Shown piece by piece: positions 1 to 11,219 of a stretch of DNA of 64,000 nucleotides. This DNA is from Taenia hydatigena. Its lineage: Eukaryota > Platyhelminthes > Cestoda > Cyclophyllidea > Taeniidae. Positions within the stretch are counted from its first letter, which is position 1. The number at the start of each line of letters is the position of its first letter. The stretch lies in assembly GCA_036345935.2 (NCBI GenBank), contig JADWOT020000009.1, positions 8,947,381 through 9,011,380 on the forward strand, in the 5' to 3' direction. Under the pieces are notes generated by a model. The model had not been told where the DNA came from. It did no database searches and saw only the letters and a program-made list of their open reading frames with translations. The translations under genes and the position numbers were made by a program.

Positions 1-179
1 AATCTTTGTTGTTGTCATGCTCCCACATCCACACAAATCATTTCAGGCTGTTCCCTTGTGGTGAGATGACCAATCCGAATTAAATCCTTGCTGGCAAATG
101 AAACGTTCCTCATTATTCTTTTATGGTTTAGCAGAATACGGGGAATTGTACATCAAGCATTTCCCTTTTCTCCAAACAG
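1..179 (+). other. Intron of the ARFGEF gene
   Basis: This sequence ends in the acceptor AAACAG immediately before the first recognised exon and contains no convincing coding segment. A possible 14-nt exon between a CAG near 48 and a GTGAGA near 62 was seen but cannot be supported from homology. Confidence 0.5.
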
Positions 180-3100
180 CTGCAAGTTGGACGTGCGGAC
201 GCGAGGTTTGACCGTATTTTTCGAGGTGATTAAGTCCTACGGGTCAACCTTCCACCTCAGTTGGTGGGTGCAAATCTTTAAGCTCATCTTCTCCATCTTC
301 GAGCATGGTCGTGACACCAGTTCGGGCGTCACGGCTCCTCCTCACACGGCAAAGGCAGAGGGTATGCAGCAGAAAAATCGGCATCGCCTCATCTCCGGTG
401 ACCAAATTGATGCCTTTGGCGTCACCTATCGCATCTTCACTGGCCCCGCTGATCGTAGTGAATGGCTCAATACTACGTGCAATCATGCCCTCTACTCGGT
501 TGTGGACATCTTTTCACAGTTCTTTGACCAAATTGGTGACAGTCTGCTTGGTAGGTGCATCCGGTTCTTGCTTCTCGTTCATGGTTTCTAGGAGAGACAA
601 TAAAAGTGAATCCATTACTAGGGAAGTTCATAATCTCGCCTTACGTGTTGCATTTATGTGCTAATAGGAGTTTGACCTCTTCTGTGGTATACAAACTCGA
701 GTGCGAGTCTGTACAATTCTTTTAGACTTTCTTGAATATGAGTAAAGTTTTTTTATGAAACCCTGCTTTTTTTGGTAAATTTGGTGGCAAAAACCGCTTA
801 TTTACCGGCAACACATGCCCTTCTACTCCTTTTCCTTTCGATATTTGCCGTGTGTTGAATATATAATTAACGTCGTGTCATTACTTATGCTATAATTTTT
901 CTTTTTGACACACCACCACACCACTCCTTCGCAGGAGCAGAGTTCTAGAACGGTCAAAAATTACTTATCATTTAAATTTCATTAACTTGGTAGCATTGGG
1001 TTTTTTAGTCTAACTTTCATCCTACTTGGCAACAGTCGTTAGACCATACCGTTACTAGCATCTCAACATGACTTAATACGCACAACTGTCATTGTAGCGA
1101 ATCTCTACGAGCAGCTGAAGTGGTGCTGTCTTCAAGACCACGAGCAGTTAGCTCGCTCAGGAGCCAGCTGTCTGGAGACTATGATTCTCACGAATGGATC
1201 CAAGTTCGATGAGGAGAAGTGGACAATGACCATTAACCTTCTTGTGGACCTCTTTAGAACAACTGTCCCTAACGAATTGCTCACCTGGCGTCCGGTAATT
1301 TTGGATCATTATTTGTCTCCACATTGAACAAACCGATTTTAGTCGTATTTCTTTTTTATCACTCCACAAAGTCTATACGTCCCCGACTTTGGAGTTTGAA
1401 TTCTTTAAATTGGAGGTTTTCAAACATGGTGGATTGACAATTTTCTGGATGTGAGGGGCTCAACATCCAAGAAACCATAAACTAGAGGGCTTAATGCAAC
1501 CTGTTTATTGCCAGGATAAAAATCGACGTTATCCGATACCAGATCTAGTTATTTTTTTTGCACAAAGCGATACATCAAGACCAGTTTTCCTGCACTGTCA
1601 CATGAAAACAAAACTGGGAAGCTGCTGCTTTGGTTTTCTTTTGCTGATTGTGATTCGGCTATTCACGACACTGCCTATAATAGTAGTAGAAAAAAAACTT
1701 GGACTGCACACATCCCCCTTTTTCAAGGAATATACGTTTGATTTGGTGTTTGGCCACCATACTCCTTTAAAACAAATTTTACTTTTTGATGTTTTTTTCC
1801 TAACGCACTATTGGTAATGCAACAGATTAGGCCTCAATATATGAGCGGGCGTTTTCTTGCCGTAGAGTCCCCCAGTCGATGGTGTTGCGGCAGATGAGGC
1901 AGCGGCGAAGCGACGCCAGTCGGCATGCACCCGTCTTTTTTTGCGCCTCCTGGTCAATTGCATTGTGCAGTACGAGCTCATCCAGACAGTGGACAACATT
2001 CTCTTCTTTCCCTCGCGCAGCCGGCAAGAGGATGCGTTGATTCTCCAGGAGACGCGTCGCTCCTCCGCCCAGCTGAACTCGCAGCTCCTGAACGGTGCAG
2101 TGGACACATCCTCCGGCAGCGGTGCGAACTCTCTTCAGGTACACACTCCTGAGGAGAAACGCCTTCTGGAGGCTGTTGTTAAAGCCGGGATTGTTACTTC
2201 TCCCACTCCCTCCACTGAACCTTCTGTGTTACCCGATCTTGGAGGTGAGACATTTCATCACCTGCACCACTTGCGTCTGTGTTCTGCACATGTATATACT
2301 TCTAAGTGGGTAATGATTCTCGTTATTCAACGATGCAGTAGTCCTGCTTCCCCTCGGAAGTCTTTTCCTAATTGATTTGGTTCCCTCGGATCATAAGCTT
2401 CAATGAATTTTTATCATATTGCTTAAGGCACGCTAAACATCCATTTCTATGCAAGTTTTAACCATGCCGGCTTCAATCATTGGTACTGGAATAATTTGCT
2501 TGTCACAGCTCATCATTTCGTGTCTGATAGATGCGGAGGAACTCGTGAATGGTGCCTTGCCATTGCATAAAAAAGCAATTTTCTCCTACATTTCTCACGA
2601 ACATCGTCTCACGCTTGTTCAATGCCTCATGGAATCACACAAGTTCGCTAAAACCTTCAATTCCAATATGGAACAACGAAATATCCTATGGGAGGCCGGT
2701 ATGTTTAATTGAGCCCCTTGGATGCGCTTTTGCATGCCATTTTTATTGCTTTAGAATTCGAATAGTAGAGATTTAGCAGTGTTCAGGAAACTTGCTTTTG
2801 TATTTTTTGTCTCTAAAGTAACTTGAAATTCATTAAACTACATAGCACTGTCACCAATTGAAATAGTTGGCGTTGATTTAGTGACACTCTCATGAAATAT
2901 CTATTTGATCATTTTTACTCCCAAAACATTACTGTAAACTGTCAATCATTGTCATCCCCCAAGGTCGCTTCTTATCCTTTCAGGCTTCAAAGCAAAGGCT
3001 AAACCGAACCTTTTGAAACAGGAAACCCACAGTCTTTCCACAGCTCTGCGGGTTTTGTTCAGAATCAGTGAGGAGGAAAATGAGCGTCAACAGGAGGTAG

Positions 3101-3506
3101 GTTTAAGTCGAAATTTATGCATTTTTCTCCTTTTAAGAATTTTCATTCATGTAATCCAGTTCACCTCCTTAACCTTTGCCATTGCTCCCTCAGAGAATGC
3201 CATCCTGTGCATAGTTTCTTGGCTAACTATTTTTTTATTAAAAAGGTGACAGAGTTGCTGGCGAGGACAATAGAGGAGGCGATCGTCTACTACCGAGGCC
3301 TTCCCGTGGACGGTCATCGCCAGGCCTGGGACAGTTGTCTTCTGCTGACCCTGACACGTCTGGTTCACCTCTCGCCGGACACTCGATTTGCATCGATCGC
3401 GAGCCGTCTCTATCCCACTGTCTGTGACCTCGTCGGACTGCCGAACCTTTCGCCAGAGGTCTCCGTCCTCCTTCGGGCTTTCCTGCTTCGTACAAACAAG
3501 ACGTAG
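180..3506 (+). CDS. ARFGEF: BIG/ARFGEF-type Arf guanine-nucleotide exchange factor, C-terminal part (5' end outside window)
   Basis: Exons 180-550, 1098-1294, 1866-2244, 2531-2698, 2984-3096 and 3246-3506 join in phase and end at TAG 3504-3506, giving about 495 C-terminal residues. The family is clear from the HDS region of BIG1/BIG2: DVRTRGLTVFFEVIKSYG, the cysteine-containing TTCNHALY, QDHEQLARSGASCLE, the VNCIVQYELIQTVDN block, and near the end FKAKAKPNLLKQETHSL. BIG proteins activate class I Arf GTPases at the trans-Golgi and endosomes. The Sec7 catalytic domain lies upstream of this window, so activity cannot be judged here. The exon at 1866 follows a strong acceptor (TTGCCGTAG). The ends of the first exon are supported by frame continuity with the second. 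Family assignment is firm; BIG1 versus BIG2 cannot be decided, and flatworms may have one gene. Confidence 0.93.
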
Positions 3507-4662
3507 TGTGTGCCAAGGCAATGTCTCTTTTCCCGCCGTTTCAATCCCAAGCTCTTCTTTCATGCGGCTGTGTTTGCATCTTAAGATTTGTAACTGCGCT
3601 CCCATCGTTGTCTCTAACTGATTTGTGGCCTAAGTTTGCCTTTCTTTTTCTCTCCCTCCCCTCCACTCTATACTGACCCTTCTTTTCCAACTTATTTAGC
3701 TGCGAACATTATTGAATTATACTACTGGTGAGAGCAATGTGTGTATTCGCAGCTCTGACAGTATTGCTAGGGTGTGTGGTGATAACACATTGGGAACTTT
3801 GGGAGTCATTCATGCTAGGACTATTTGCGTCACATGGGGATGAGTTGCATTGATGCCGGCCCAAACAAGTCCATCTTGATTGTGACATGACTTAATCCTT
3901 GTGGTTTTGCTAACCTTTGTGTTGCATTATGAGAATCCGTCTCTCAAAATGGTGGTCCACGTCACTTCGGCCATCTAAACTGAGGTTTATCTAAAAAGCA
4001 CGCATTCGATAAAAGCATATTCATGTGGTCCTGCAGTGCAAATATGGATGGTAAATACGCAAATTTCCGGTGTGTGGCAAGACGAATCAAGACCTGGTAC
4101 ATAGGAAGCAGAAATACCGCGAGAAGTAATTGGTATTACAGCGCCCTGAAATAGGGATGAGCTGCACCAACACGAAGGGCTTGACGAAAGTGTCCACCAA
4201 TCGTCGGTGGAGGTCAAAAGGCCCGTGAGGATAAATATGCAACCCAAAAAAAAAACAGTAAAATTACGTTGGGCTACAGCAACTGCATTGCATCAACTTC
4301 GGTTCAAACTGAAGCATTCAAAAAAGGACAAAGGCGCAAGAAAGCAAGACGTTGTGAGCTTTGCAGTATCATAATTACCTAGATTCCACAAAAATACAAG
4401 TTTCCATCTTCTTTTACGAAACTTTATGCGACTCGAAGGTTACTCTACTTAGGGTTGCAAACACTAAGACTGGTCAAATCCAGTGCTATTGCAACATGTG
4501 TTTGATTAAAGTCTCATTAAATCACCGCACCATCAGAAACGAATATTTAATAACACAGACCAATGTGTTGCATCGTTTATTTAGGACTGAACCATTGGAC
4601 AATCTGATTGGTTACCTAACTCGTCAGTGTGTTAAATATCTAGCACTGAGGTTCGAGGCCCA
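3507..4662. other. Intergenic, no gene seen
   Basis: About 1.15 kb between the ARFGEF stop and the MRPS6 start. Short open frames on both strands lack family motifs and splice-consistent extension. No canonical AATAAA was noticed close to the ARFGEF stop. Confidence 0.6.
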
Positions 4663-5104
4663 ATGGCTCGATATGAAATGCCAGTAATCATAAGGGCTTT
4701 GGGAAATGAAGGTGTAAAAGCGGCTCTCAAGAGGCACATTCTCCGCCTTTTGGATAACGACCAGGTTGTATTTGATGTGAAGAACTTGGGTCTCAAACGA
4801 TTGCCTCAAGTTTATCATGTTGGCGGCGAAAGGCAGTACGAAGGTCACTATTTCCTCCTCAACGTAGATGGCCCTATCGAGGGACTCAGGAGAGCAACGG
4901 TATCTCGCCCTTTTTCCTTTACCTCTCTCCTAGGCACTATCCAGGAAAGACAACGAGATCATCAAATGTCACTCCTGCAAAATTGACGATGGATGGCGCC
5001 CACCGTGTAAGGCTCCCAACGCCTCTGCATGCGAATTCGGTGAGATCCGGAACCCAAATTACGAGAGGACAGCAAAAACCAAACACGGGTTCCGTGCCTT
5101 CTAA
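4663..5104 (+). CDS. MRPS6: Mitochondrial ribosomal protein bS6m (MRPS6)
   Basis: Two exons, 4663-4899 and 4934-5104, are separated by a 34-nt intron (GTATCT...CCTAG) in phase 0 and give 135 residues; human MRPS6 has 125. The start MARYEMPVIIRAL, the central FDVKNLGLKRLP and the GHYFLLNVDGP strand follow the S6 fold pattern (MPRYE..., NLG..LP, GGYFLVDFYAP). The second exon supplies the basic C-terminal tail and removes an out-of-frame extension that a single-exon reading would produce. The protein belongs to the small subunit of the mitoribosome, where bS6 packs beside bS18. The gene is convergent with the RRM gene at 7175-5366, with 261 bp between stops. The start is the first ATG of the conserved block; an N-terminal presequence is not evident, as in other MRPS6 proteins. 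Confidence 0.9.
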
Positions 5105-5365
5105 AAATCATTCAACGCTGTACGCGTGCAACGAAATGCAGCTGTCCCCCGCCCGTACCATTGTGTGCCCCTGTAAATTACGATTGCGGTCAAGGTTGCC
5201 TCCCGATTGAAGGCCAACTGACCTGTTATTTGTTGCTCCGTACCTGTATGAAATGTGGCTCTTGTATCCACACACAACCAACAGAAACTACGCGGCGATT
5301 TTTACACCCACAAGTACGAATGAAGTTGTGTACAAATTGCGTATTTGAAGTACAAGACATTTCGC

Positions 5366-7175
5366 TTATTTGGGTTTTTTCGGTTTCTTTGTCCTGTTGC
5401 CAGACTTCTTCTTCGAGAGTTGGTAGGGCTGCAGCTTAGCTTTTGTGGATTTGGAACCCTCTGAATACTTGATGGAGAAGCTTGGGCGCTTATTGGTTTC
5501 CCCAAACGAAACCGTGTTTTTCCTTCTTCTCTCAATTTTTTTTTCATTAGAGGTGTTGTTCATCGGCCGCGTTGAGCATTTCGGGGCCCTGTCATCCTCA
5601 GAATTTGCGTTCACACAACGGCGTTTCTTTTTCGGCCTCATCGTAACCTCGTCTTCTTCCGGTGCTTTGCGTTTCAGCTTTTCGTACGGGACCTCTTCCT
5701 TCTCTGCCGCTTTCTTCGCCTCCGACTTCTCCTTAGGCTAAAACAAAGGGGCATTTAGGCTTGAACTCAGAATTTACGCAAACCGTTTAGTATGGTAAAA
5801 TGGTTACCTTGATTAAAAAGTTGACAAAAATCGGTATCCCCTTCAATAAAGTGCCGTGGCGTTCTATGAACGCTTTTTGAGCCAATTCACGAGTCCGGTA
5901 TTTCAAAACGCAAAATCTAAAAACACAAACGCCAGCCCAAAATCATAAATTGTGAAGGCACAGAATGGAATCTGGTCTTGAAACAATGCACCCTACCCCT
6001 TGGATGTGCCATCGGGAAGGCTTTCATATTTGATCTTGTCCGCAGTACGAAAGATCTGTGCGAGAGTCGTACGTTCTGTTAAGCGTGGAAGGCATGAGAC
6101 ATATAGGGTGGTCAAGTCAAAGTCATCCAGCTCCCGTTCCGTAGGCTGTTTCCAGTTGGCTACCGTCCGGGAAGGTCTTTCGCTGCATACGACCGCCCTA
6201 ATCGCTTTCCCAACCACAAGCTTCCCAGTCACCTCTTTTGCTGCTGCTTCCGCCTCTGCAGAAGTCCTGAATTCGATGAAGGCGTATCTAGGAAATGTTC
6301 AAAGAGAAGAATGAAACAAATGCATCAGCAGGAGTAAAAATCTGCGAAAAATCGTTCAGCACCACAAATGCGAGCAAATACTCTGATTACAATACCTGTG
6401 ATTCCGTCCCGAGGGTATACGCACAGCCACTGACGTGGGACAGAGATTTTGGAGCAAAAGGGGGGGACAAGATTTCGGCACTGGCGACACTCTGATAGTG
6501 TGCGCATTGTGGTCAGCTAGAATGTAAAACGGTCCTGATGACCACCACTCTATTGTAGGACAAAAGTGAACGAAAAACACTCTTAAGTAAGGTTGTTTCT
6601 ACGTAAAAGTAACCAAACGTACAAATGCGCTTCCTGATTTCAGCAAGCAGAGATGCGTCATCCAAGGTGCCATTAGTTCTTCCAACATTTTTAGGAAGAA
6701 TAACTGAAGAGGGTAGTCTTGGCTCCTAAAATATTAAGGCGTTCCAAAACACCATTATTACCGGATGCACAGCAACAACACAGAAATTCACAACAGAAGA
6801 CTTCGGTAGCTAACTGACCTTCAAAGCACTTTTGGCTCCGTTAAATGCTTTCTTTTTCGGATTGCTTTCCAGAGATTTTGAAGGCCCCTAGATTACAGAA
6901 AATAATAGCAAATTTACATCGCTGGGCCCAAAATAGTGGACTCAAATACTATATAAAGAAGCTAATTTGTGCAGACCAATAAATTCAGCTGCGAAACGAT
7001 AGTAAAGGTTCGAGTCGAAATACTAATCAAAATACCATCACTGACATGAGGGTACATCAACAAAGATCATAATGGAATATCAATAGTCCTATGAATATAC
7101 CTTATCTAAGCCCGCTGATTTATCAATTTCAGCTTCCGTCCCTTTTTTTGCAGGACGGCGGTTTGGCTTCCTCAT
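5366..7175 (-). CDS. Tandem-RRM RNA-binding protein with Lys-rich C-terminus (nucleolin/RBM34-like)
   Basis: Seven exons on the minus strand keep phase throughout: 7175-7101, 6887-6819, 6725-6614, 6429-6396, 6287-5997, 5916-5808 and 5737-5366, giving 353 residues. Exon 4 is only 34 nt and joins TFVAVRIPSGRNH to RYAFIEF, completing RNP2/RNP1-like strands of RRM1 (about residues 50-125). RRM2 (about 150-230) starts at LTTLYVSCLPRL and has SKGFCVLKYRTRELAQKAF as RNP1. The last exon is almost wholly charged: EKSEAKKAAEKEE, then many Lys/Arg runs ending KKSGNRTKKPKKPK, typical of nucleolar proteins. This points to rRNA processing or another nuclear RNA role, but the exact orthologue is not settled. 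RBM34 shares the two-RRM, basic-tail design. An acceptor-like TTTTACAG lies 7 nt upstream of the ATG, so the true 5' exon may be non-coding or trans-spliced. Confidence 0.82.
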
Positions 7176-7914
7176 GATCGGTCTGTAAAAGTTTATTCAA
7201 CAGATACTCAAACTTCGGACAAGAGTAGTAGCCCAGAGAAATATTAGGTGAAGTTGAGGCACGGGAGATATTTAAACAACAAATTCCATGAAATGCTCAA
7301 AATGCATGATACGTCAGTTTAGTCGCTGAAGTATTAGTTAATATTGATGGCACAACTGATATAAGAATATGGGCTCAATGTGCTCATAACATTGGAGAAG
7401 TACGCATGATAGGCGCAAGTGCAACATTTTAAACCGAGCATTGCAACCTTAAGGCAAAAACAGCACTCACATTCTACGACGACTGCATGCAACACCCCAC
7501 ACGGATTGAGGTCGCTCAATAACGGCTAAGGTTTTTCACATTCACATAAACAAATTGAAAAGATGAACGTCAAATCTCAAAAAATAGTCGGGAACAGTCT
7601 TGAAAGTTTGTTGCAACACTTCTTAAAAAGTTTTGAAACAACTAAATTGGGCGCTGTTAATTAAAAAAAGGAATAAAATGGTGTGGCGATGAATACTTTT
7701 AACATATGGAGGATATATGAATGATCTACTTGATCTACCGCAATGACATAAGCCTATTTAGTCATTTAACTTTCAATAATATCCTGTTATTGGGCCTACA
7801 ATGCTCTTTAATTCAACGAATACAGTGGTTGATACAATTATGAGCCCGCTGTATGTTGCATTTCACCATTAAGTCGTGTGGCGTCCCAAGACTTGCTTAG
7901 AGGTAAAAGAAAAC

Positions 7915-8090
7915 TTTAACTGTTTGTTAGTTTGGACTGCCGGTTCCTGCTAGGGTTACAGAGGTGGTCATATTGCCCTAGCCGCGTAGGCTGGTCTCAG
8001 GGCCATGTCAGCAGCTCATTACTCTCTGTCTGTTAAATACATACATACTGTGCTGGTATTTTGCCTTCAAGAGGGCCTCCAGACGCTACA
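7915..8090 (+). repeat. LTR-family copy, plus orientation
   Basis: Matches the consensus order seen in better copies: TTTGTTxGTTxGGACTxCCGGTT, then CACAGAGGTGG-like, GCCCTAGC, GCCATG, CTCTGTCTGTT, TTTTGCCTTCAAG, and the terminus AGACGCTACA at 8081-8090. It is diverged, especially at its 5' end. Confidence 0.7.
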
Positions 8091-8127
8091 AAGGCATTAT
8101 ACTAGAACAAAATAAATATTTGTCAAA

Positions 8128-8345
8128 TTAGGGAAACGGGCCTGTTGACATGGCCCGGAGGCCTGTCCACTCGGCTTGGGCAATCTGGCCACACAATTGA
8201 CCAAGATCGGCAGTTAGAACAGACAAATCATTGCACAGCCGTTTTGTTCTTATGAGCGTCGCCCCTGACGCCACCCTTGGTAGACGTTTCGCGTCAGCCA
8301 TCACAACGTAATCAGTGCTGCAAGAAGCACTCACGAGCTAACCGT
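8128..8345 (-). repeat. LTR-family fragment plus adjoining internal region, minus orientation
   Basis: Read on the minus strand, 8345-8240 is the internal segment that also precedes the LTR at 27990-28142 (shared core GCAGCACTGATTAC then GTGATGGCTGACGC). It runs straight into an LTR start at about 8237. The LTR lacks its far end. The shared order, internal segment then LTR, defines the 3' end of the element. Confidence 0.6.
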
Positions 8346-8589
8346 GCCAGTCATCAAGATTCGAACGCAACTGGGAAGGCGCTTGACCGCCACGTCAATG
8401 ATCCCTTTTAGCAGTTTGAATAGACTTAAGGTTTCGTCTGGTTTGGAAAATAAATTTGAAGCAAGAGGTTCTGGCAATAATCCTTGAGACCATAGGAGAC
8501 GTTAGAACGTCAGTCTTTTTGGGCACGCAGACTAGGGAAATCTCCGAATCAAAAGGTTTTTTGTTAGTTAAAAGCCTCCTTTCAAAGTA

Positions 8590-8947
8590 CGGAGATAGGT
8601 TGCATGTCGAAGGCGGACGTTGATCTCAGCTCTTCTGTTATGGGATGTCAGCGATTCTACCACCCGTAGCACAAGCACTTTTTTCGCACCGCCGTTTGTC
8701 ACAAGCGGCATAGGTCGGGGAAAAAATCCTATAAAATCAGGTCTGTTTTTGCTGCCATCACGGTCTCGTCCCTAGACTTTCTTGAAGGCAAAAGAAGGCA
8801 TAATACTAGGGCAGACTATACATTCCTTAAACGGAGGAATAGAGCTGCTGGCATGGCCCAGGGGCCAGTTCACACGGCCAGAGCAATATGACCACCTAAG
8901 TGACCGAAACCGAAACCTGCAGTCAGAACAAACAAAGCGCTGTAGGT
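8590..8947 (-). repeat. LTR plus 5' internal region, minus orientation
   Basis: The LTR occupies about 8944-8761 on the minus strand. It is followed at 8760-8590 by the same leader seen after the LTR at 27616, including a GCAGCAAAAACAG-like segment and GGGTGGTAGAATCGC. Many substitutions show this is an old copy. Confidence 0.6.
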
Positions 8948-9617
8948 GGCATAGATTTTGAAGTCCAGCATCAATAAACCCGGCAAGTCACCCCATTAAC
9001 CTGTTAGGTGGCCCTTTAGACAAAGCAATTTGTCGCTCATGCCTCTTGCGCGTTTGGTTTTACCCCACCTTTTACATTATCAAATAAAAAGCAGAACAAG
9101 ACATTCCTTCTCATAAAATACAAATAATTATATCTTTTATGGAAATTTACTGCCCGCATGCAATTACTTATGATTTCGGTCTATCACGTTCTCCTTCCAG
9201 CTAAAATGCTAGTTTTACTCCAGCGTGTACTACATAGCATCTGTCGTTCTGAGAAGTCTTAAGTGCTTTCCTCGAGGCTTTTCTGTAAAGCACAAACTTT
9301 TAGCGAGATCCATTTTAATTCGCATATATGTCAAATTCTCGCTCCCAAAGTACACAATTCCTTATAAAAACGCACTATGTCTTGAAAAATCGTGATCAAA
9401 TACATGTGATACTGTGCAATGCAAACAACTCAATTTGTTGATAGGATAAAATACATTTTTGTTCTAGGAATGGTGTACTTGCTGTGTGAACTGGAGACCA
9501 AACTGAATCTAATGACCTAAGCTTAAGCTTCTTTTGGTCGATGCAAGCATCCCAATGGTTTGAGGGCTGACATTTTAATCTCTGTAAAGAAAATGTTTTC
9601 TAATGCTTCCACTGTAG

Positions 9618-9772
9618 GATCGTAGAGTTTTCGTAGAGATAAAAGAGGGCATAATGCTTAAGCAGAACATTTATACTCAGCAAAGAGAAGGGAACAGGTC
9701 TGCTAGCATAACTCACAGGTAATATGGCTCCCAAGTCACCGCTACTGAAACTGACAGTTAACTGATCAAAGT
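9618..9772 (-). repeat. Degenerate LTR-family copy
   Basis: A weak match in the minus orientation: GATCGTAGAG, AAAGAGGGCATAATGCTTAAG, AGAGAAGGGAACAGGTCTGCTAGCATA, then TGACAGTT. It is too diverged to define ends. Confidence 0.45.
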
Positions 9773-10011
9773 AGTACATCCACTTAGTAAAACCTTGGAT
9801 TGATTGTGATATTTCATCGTGTAAAACGGGGATGGTTTCCAGTTAGGTAGCGTGACTTACTTACCGTAAGGAAAGATATGTTTTACAGCACTAAAAAGGG
9901 TCACAGAACCAAAATTCTAACTTGATGTCAAAAAATTGAGCTTGCCAAATCGCTTAAAGTATTGAAAGCAAGACCTATAATATTTGCACTACAATTAGCA
10001 AAAACAGTGTA

Positions 10012-10145
10012 ATTATTTGTTTGTTATAACTGCCTGTTTTGGTTCCGGGCACTGAGGTATCTGTATTGCTTTAGCCACGTGGGCTAGATTCCGAGCCATA
10101 CCAGTAGCTTCGTTCCCTCAGTTTATTGGATGTACATTCCGCCCT
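10012..10145 (+). repeat. LTR-family copy, plus orientation, 3' truncated
   Basis: Shows TTTGTTTGTTATAACTGCC, GCTTTAGCCACGTGGGC, GAGCCATACCAGTAGC and CATTCCGCCCTAG in the family order. It stops where the second repeat family begins. Confidence 0.55.
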
Positions 10146-10335
10146 AGTTGCAACACTCATGTTTTTTTAAATGTGCTTTGCAGGCCAGAGGCGGCAGGAC
10201 AATTTGAACCTGACCGCAGAGCAGCGTGGCTGCTCTCCAGAGGCCAGCACATCCCCATTTCGAACTCTCCTACAGTATCACTCTATACCTTCCGCCTGAT
10301 CTATAGTAAAGACGTCAGAGAGCACTAGGTCTTCT
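10141..10335 (+). repeat. Second repeat family (GCAGGCCAGAGGCGG type), plus orientation
   Basis: Contains TTAAATGTGCTTTGCAGGCC, AGAGGCGGCAGGACAATTTG, GCAGAGCAGCGTGG and a purine-rich end (GAAAGAGGAG). The same order occurs at 25690-25945 and 27335-27440, and inverted at 10850-10660 and 26770-26590. It could be a SINE or another part of the LTR element's internal region; a full-length consensus is not visible. Confidence 0.55.
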
Positions 10336-10600
10336 ATTAGTAGAAGCGGAAGAACGAAAGAGGAGAAACCCTTGACACTGTTGACAGGGGCAGGATGTCA
10401 GAGATACTCCCATCCGTAACACACGCACTTAATTCTAACCTCTGCAATATGCCACAGGCGGTAGAGATCGGAATAGAAACCCTATACAGTCGGGTTTGCT
10501 TTCCGCTGTCATCGATGTAGCATCTCAAGGCTCCCTTGAGGGCAATATACCAAAGAAGAATATATGTATTCAACAGACAGAGATAGCCATGCTACCCTAG
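10336..10600 (-). repeat. LTR plus leader, minus orientation
   Basis: On the minus strand an LTR 3' part ends in GAGATGCTACA (about 10600-10514). It is followed by the leader ATCGATGACAGCGGAAAGC and TTCCGATCTCTACCGCC, the same leader as at 27617-27760. Confidence 0.6.
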
Positions 10601-10665
10601 CCGCGTAAGCTGGCCTCAGAGCCGTGACAGCAGCTCATTTGCCTCTGTCTGTTAAATATACGTGT
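10585..10665 (+). repeat. LTR half in plus orientation abutting the preceding minus half
   Basis: Carries ATGCTACCCTAGCCGCG, GCTGGCCTCAGAGCC and GCCTCTGTCTGTTAAATAT. Together with the minus half just before it, it forms a head-to-head junction in which AACAGACAGAG and CTCTGTCTGTT can pair. Confidence 0.55.
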
Positions 10666-10850
10666 AGAGGACACCTTCTCTTTTCTTTTTCCGAGCGCTT
10701 TGACACCTTTATTATGAGTGAGAGAGGGTACAGAGGGATCTAGTAGAAGAGTTTAAGATAGGGATATGTCGCGCTCTGCAAACGGATTCAAATTGTTTTT
10801 CCACCTCTGACCTACAAAGCACATTAAAAAAACTAAGAATTACAATATGC
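10660..10850 (-). repeat. Second repeat family, minus orientation
   Basis: The minus strand reads ATGTGCTTTGTAGGTCAGAG then a GTGG-like segment and CAAACGGATTCAAATTG in complement, the same order as the plus copy at 10141-10335. Confidence 0.5.
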
Positions 10851-10860
10851 ATATATTCCA

Positions 10861-10912
10861 CCATAGTATTTTGCCTTCTTTTGCCTTCAAGGAAGCCTCG
10901 GGACGCTGCAAC
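10861..10912 (+). repeat. LTR 3' end fragment
   Basis: TAGTATTTTGCCTTCTTTTG, CCTTCAAGGAAGCC and TCGGGACGCTGCA match the last 50 bp of the LTR consensus. Confidence 0.6.
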
Positions 10913-11219
10913 CGATTCTTGGAACTTATTTAATGTCTTATAAAAGAAAAAATAAATAACTATGTGAAGCTTTTATTTGAAGTAAAAATAGGCTTAATTA
11001 GTGCATACAAGTCATTGATGATTTTTGACTTTATTAATGTAGCACATGGAGTTGTCATTTTTTAAATTTCTATCCCATTAAAATACTTTTATATGCAGCA
11101 GTGCGAACAATAACAAGTTTTACTATTTGTCTGTGTTAAGCGATTTTTTGGAGGCTCCTCATAAAACTTTACATTAACCACTTACGGGAGCGCAATTTCC
11201 AACCTATTCCTCAGGTCCG

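Larger units (their letters stand above)
7176..11219. other. Gene-free block rich in decayed LTR-type repeats
   Basis: No coding exon was found in about 4 kb. The block contains at least six fragments of the 185-190-bp TGTAGC...GCTACA family in both orientations, internal-region pieces of the same element, and two copies of a second family. Individual copies are listed separately. Confidence 0.7.

Noticed and set aside
8350..8375. GATTCGAAC-like B-box suggesting a tRNA or tRNA-derived SINE
   Set aside because: No matching A-box or cloverleaf at the right distance; it sits in or beside element internal sequence.
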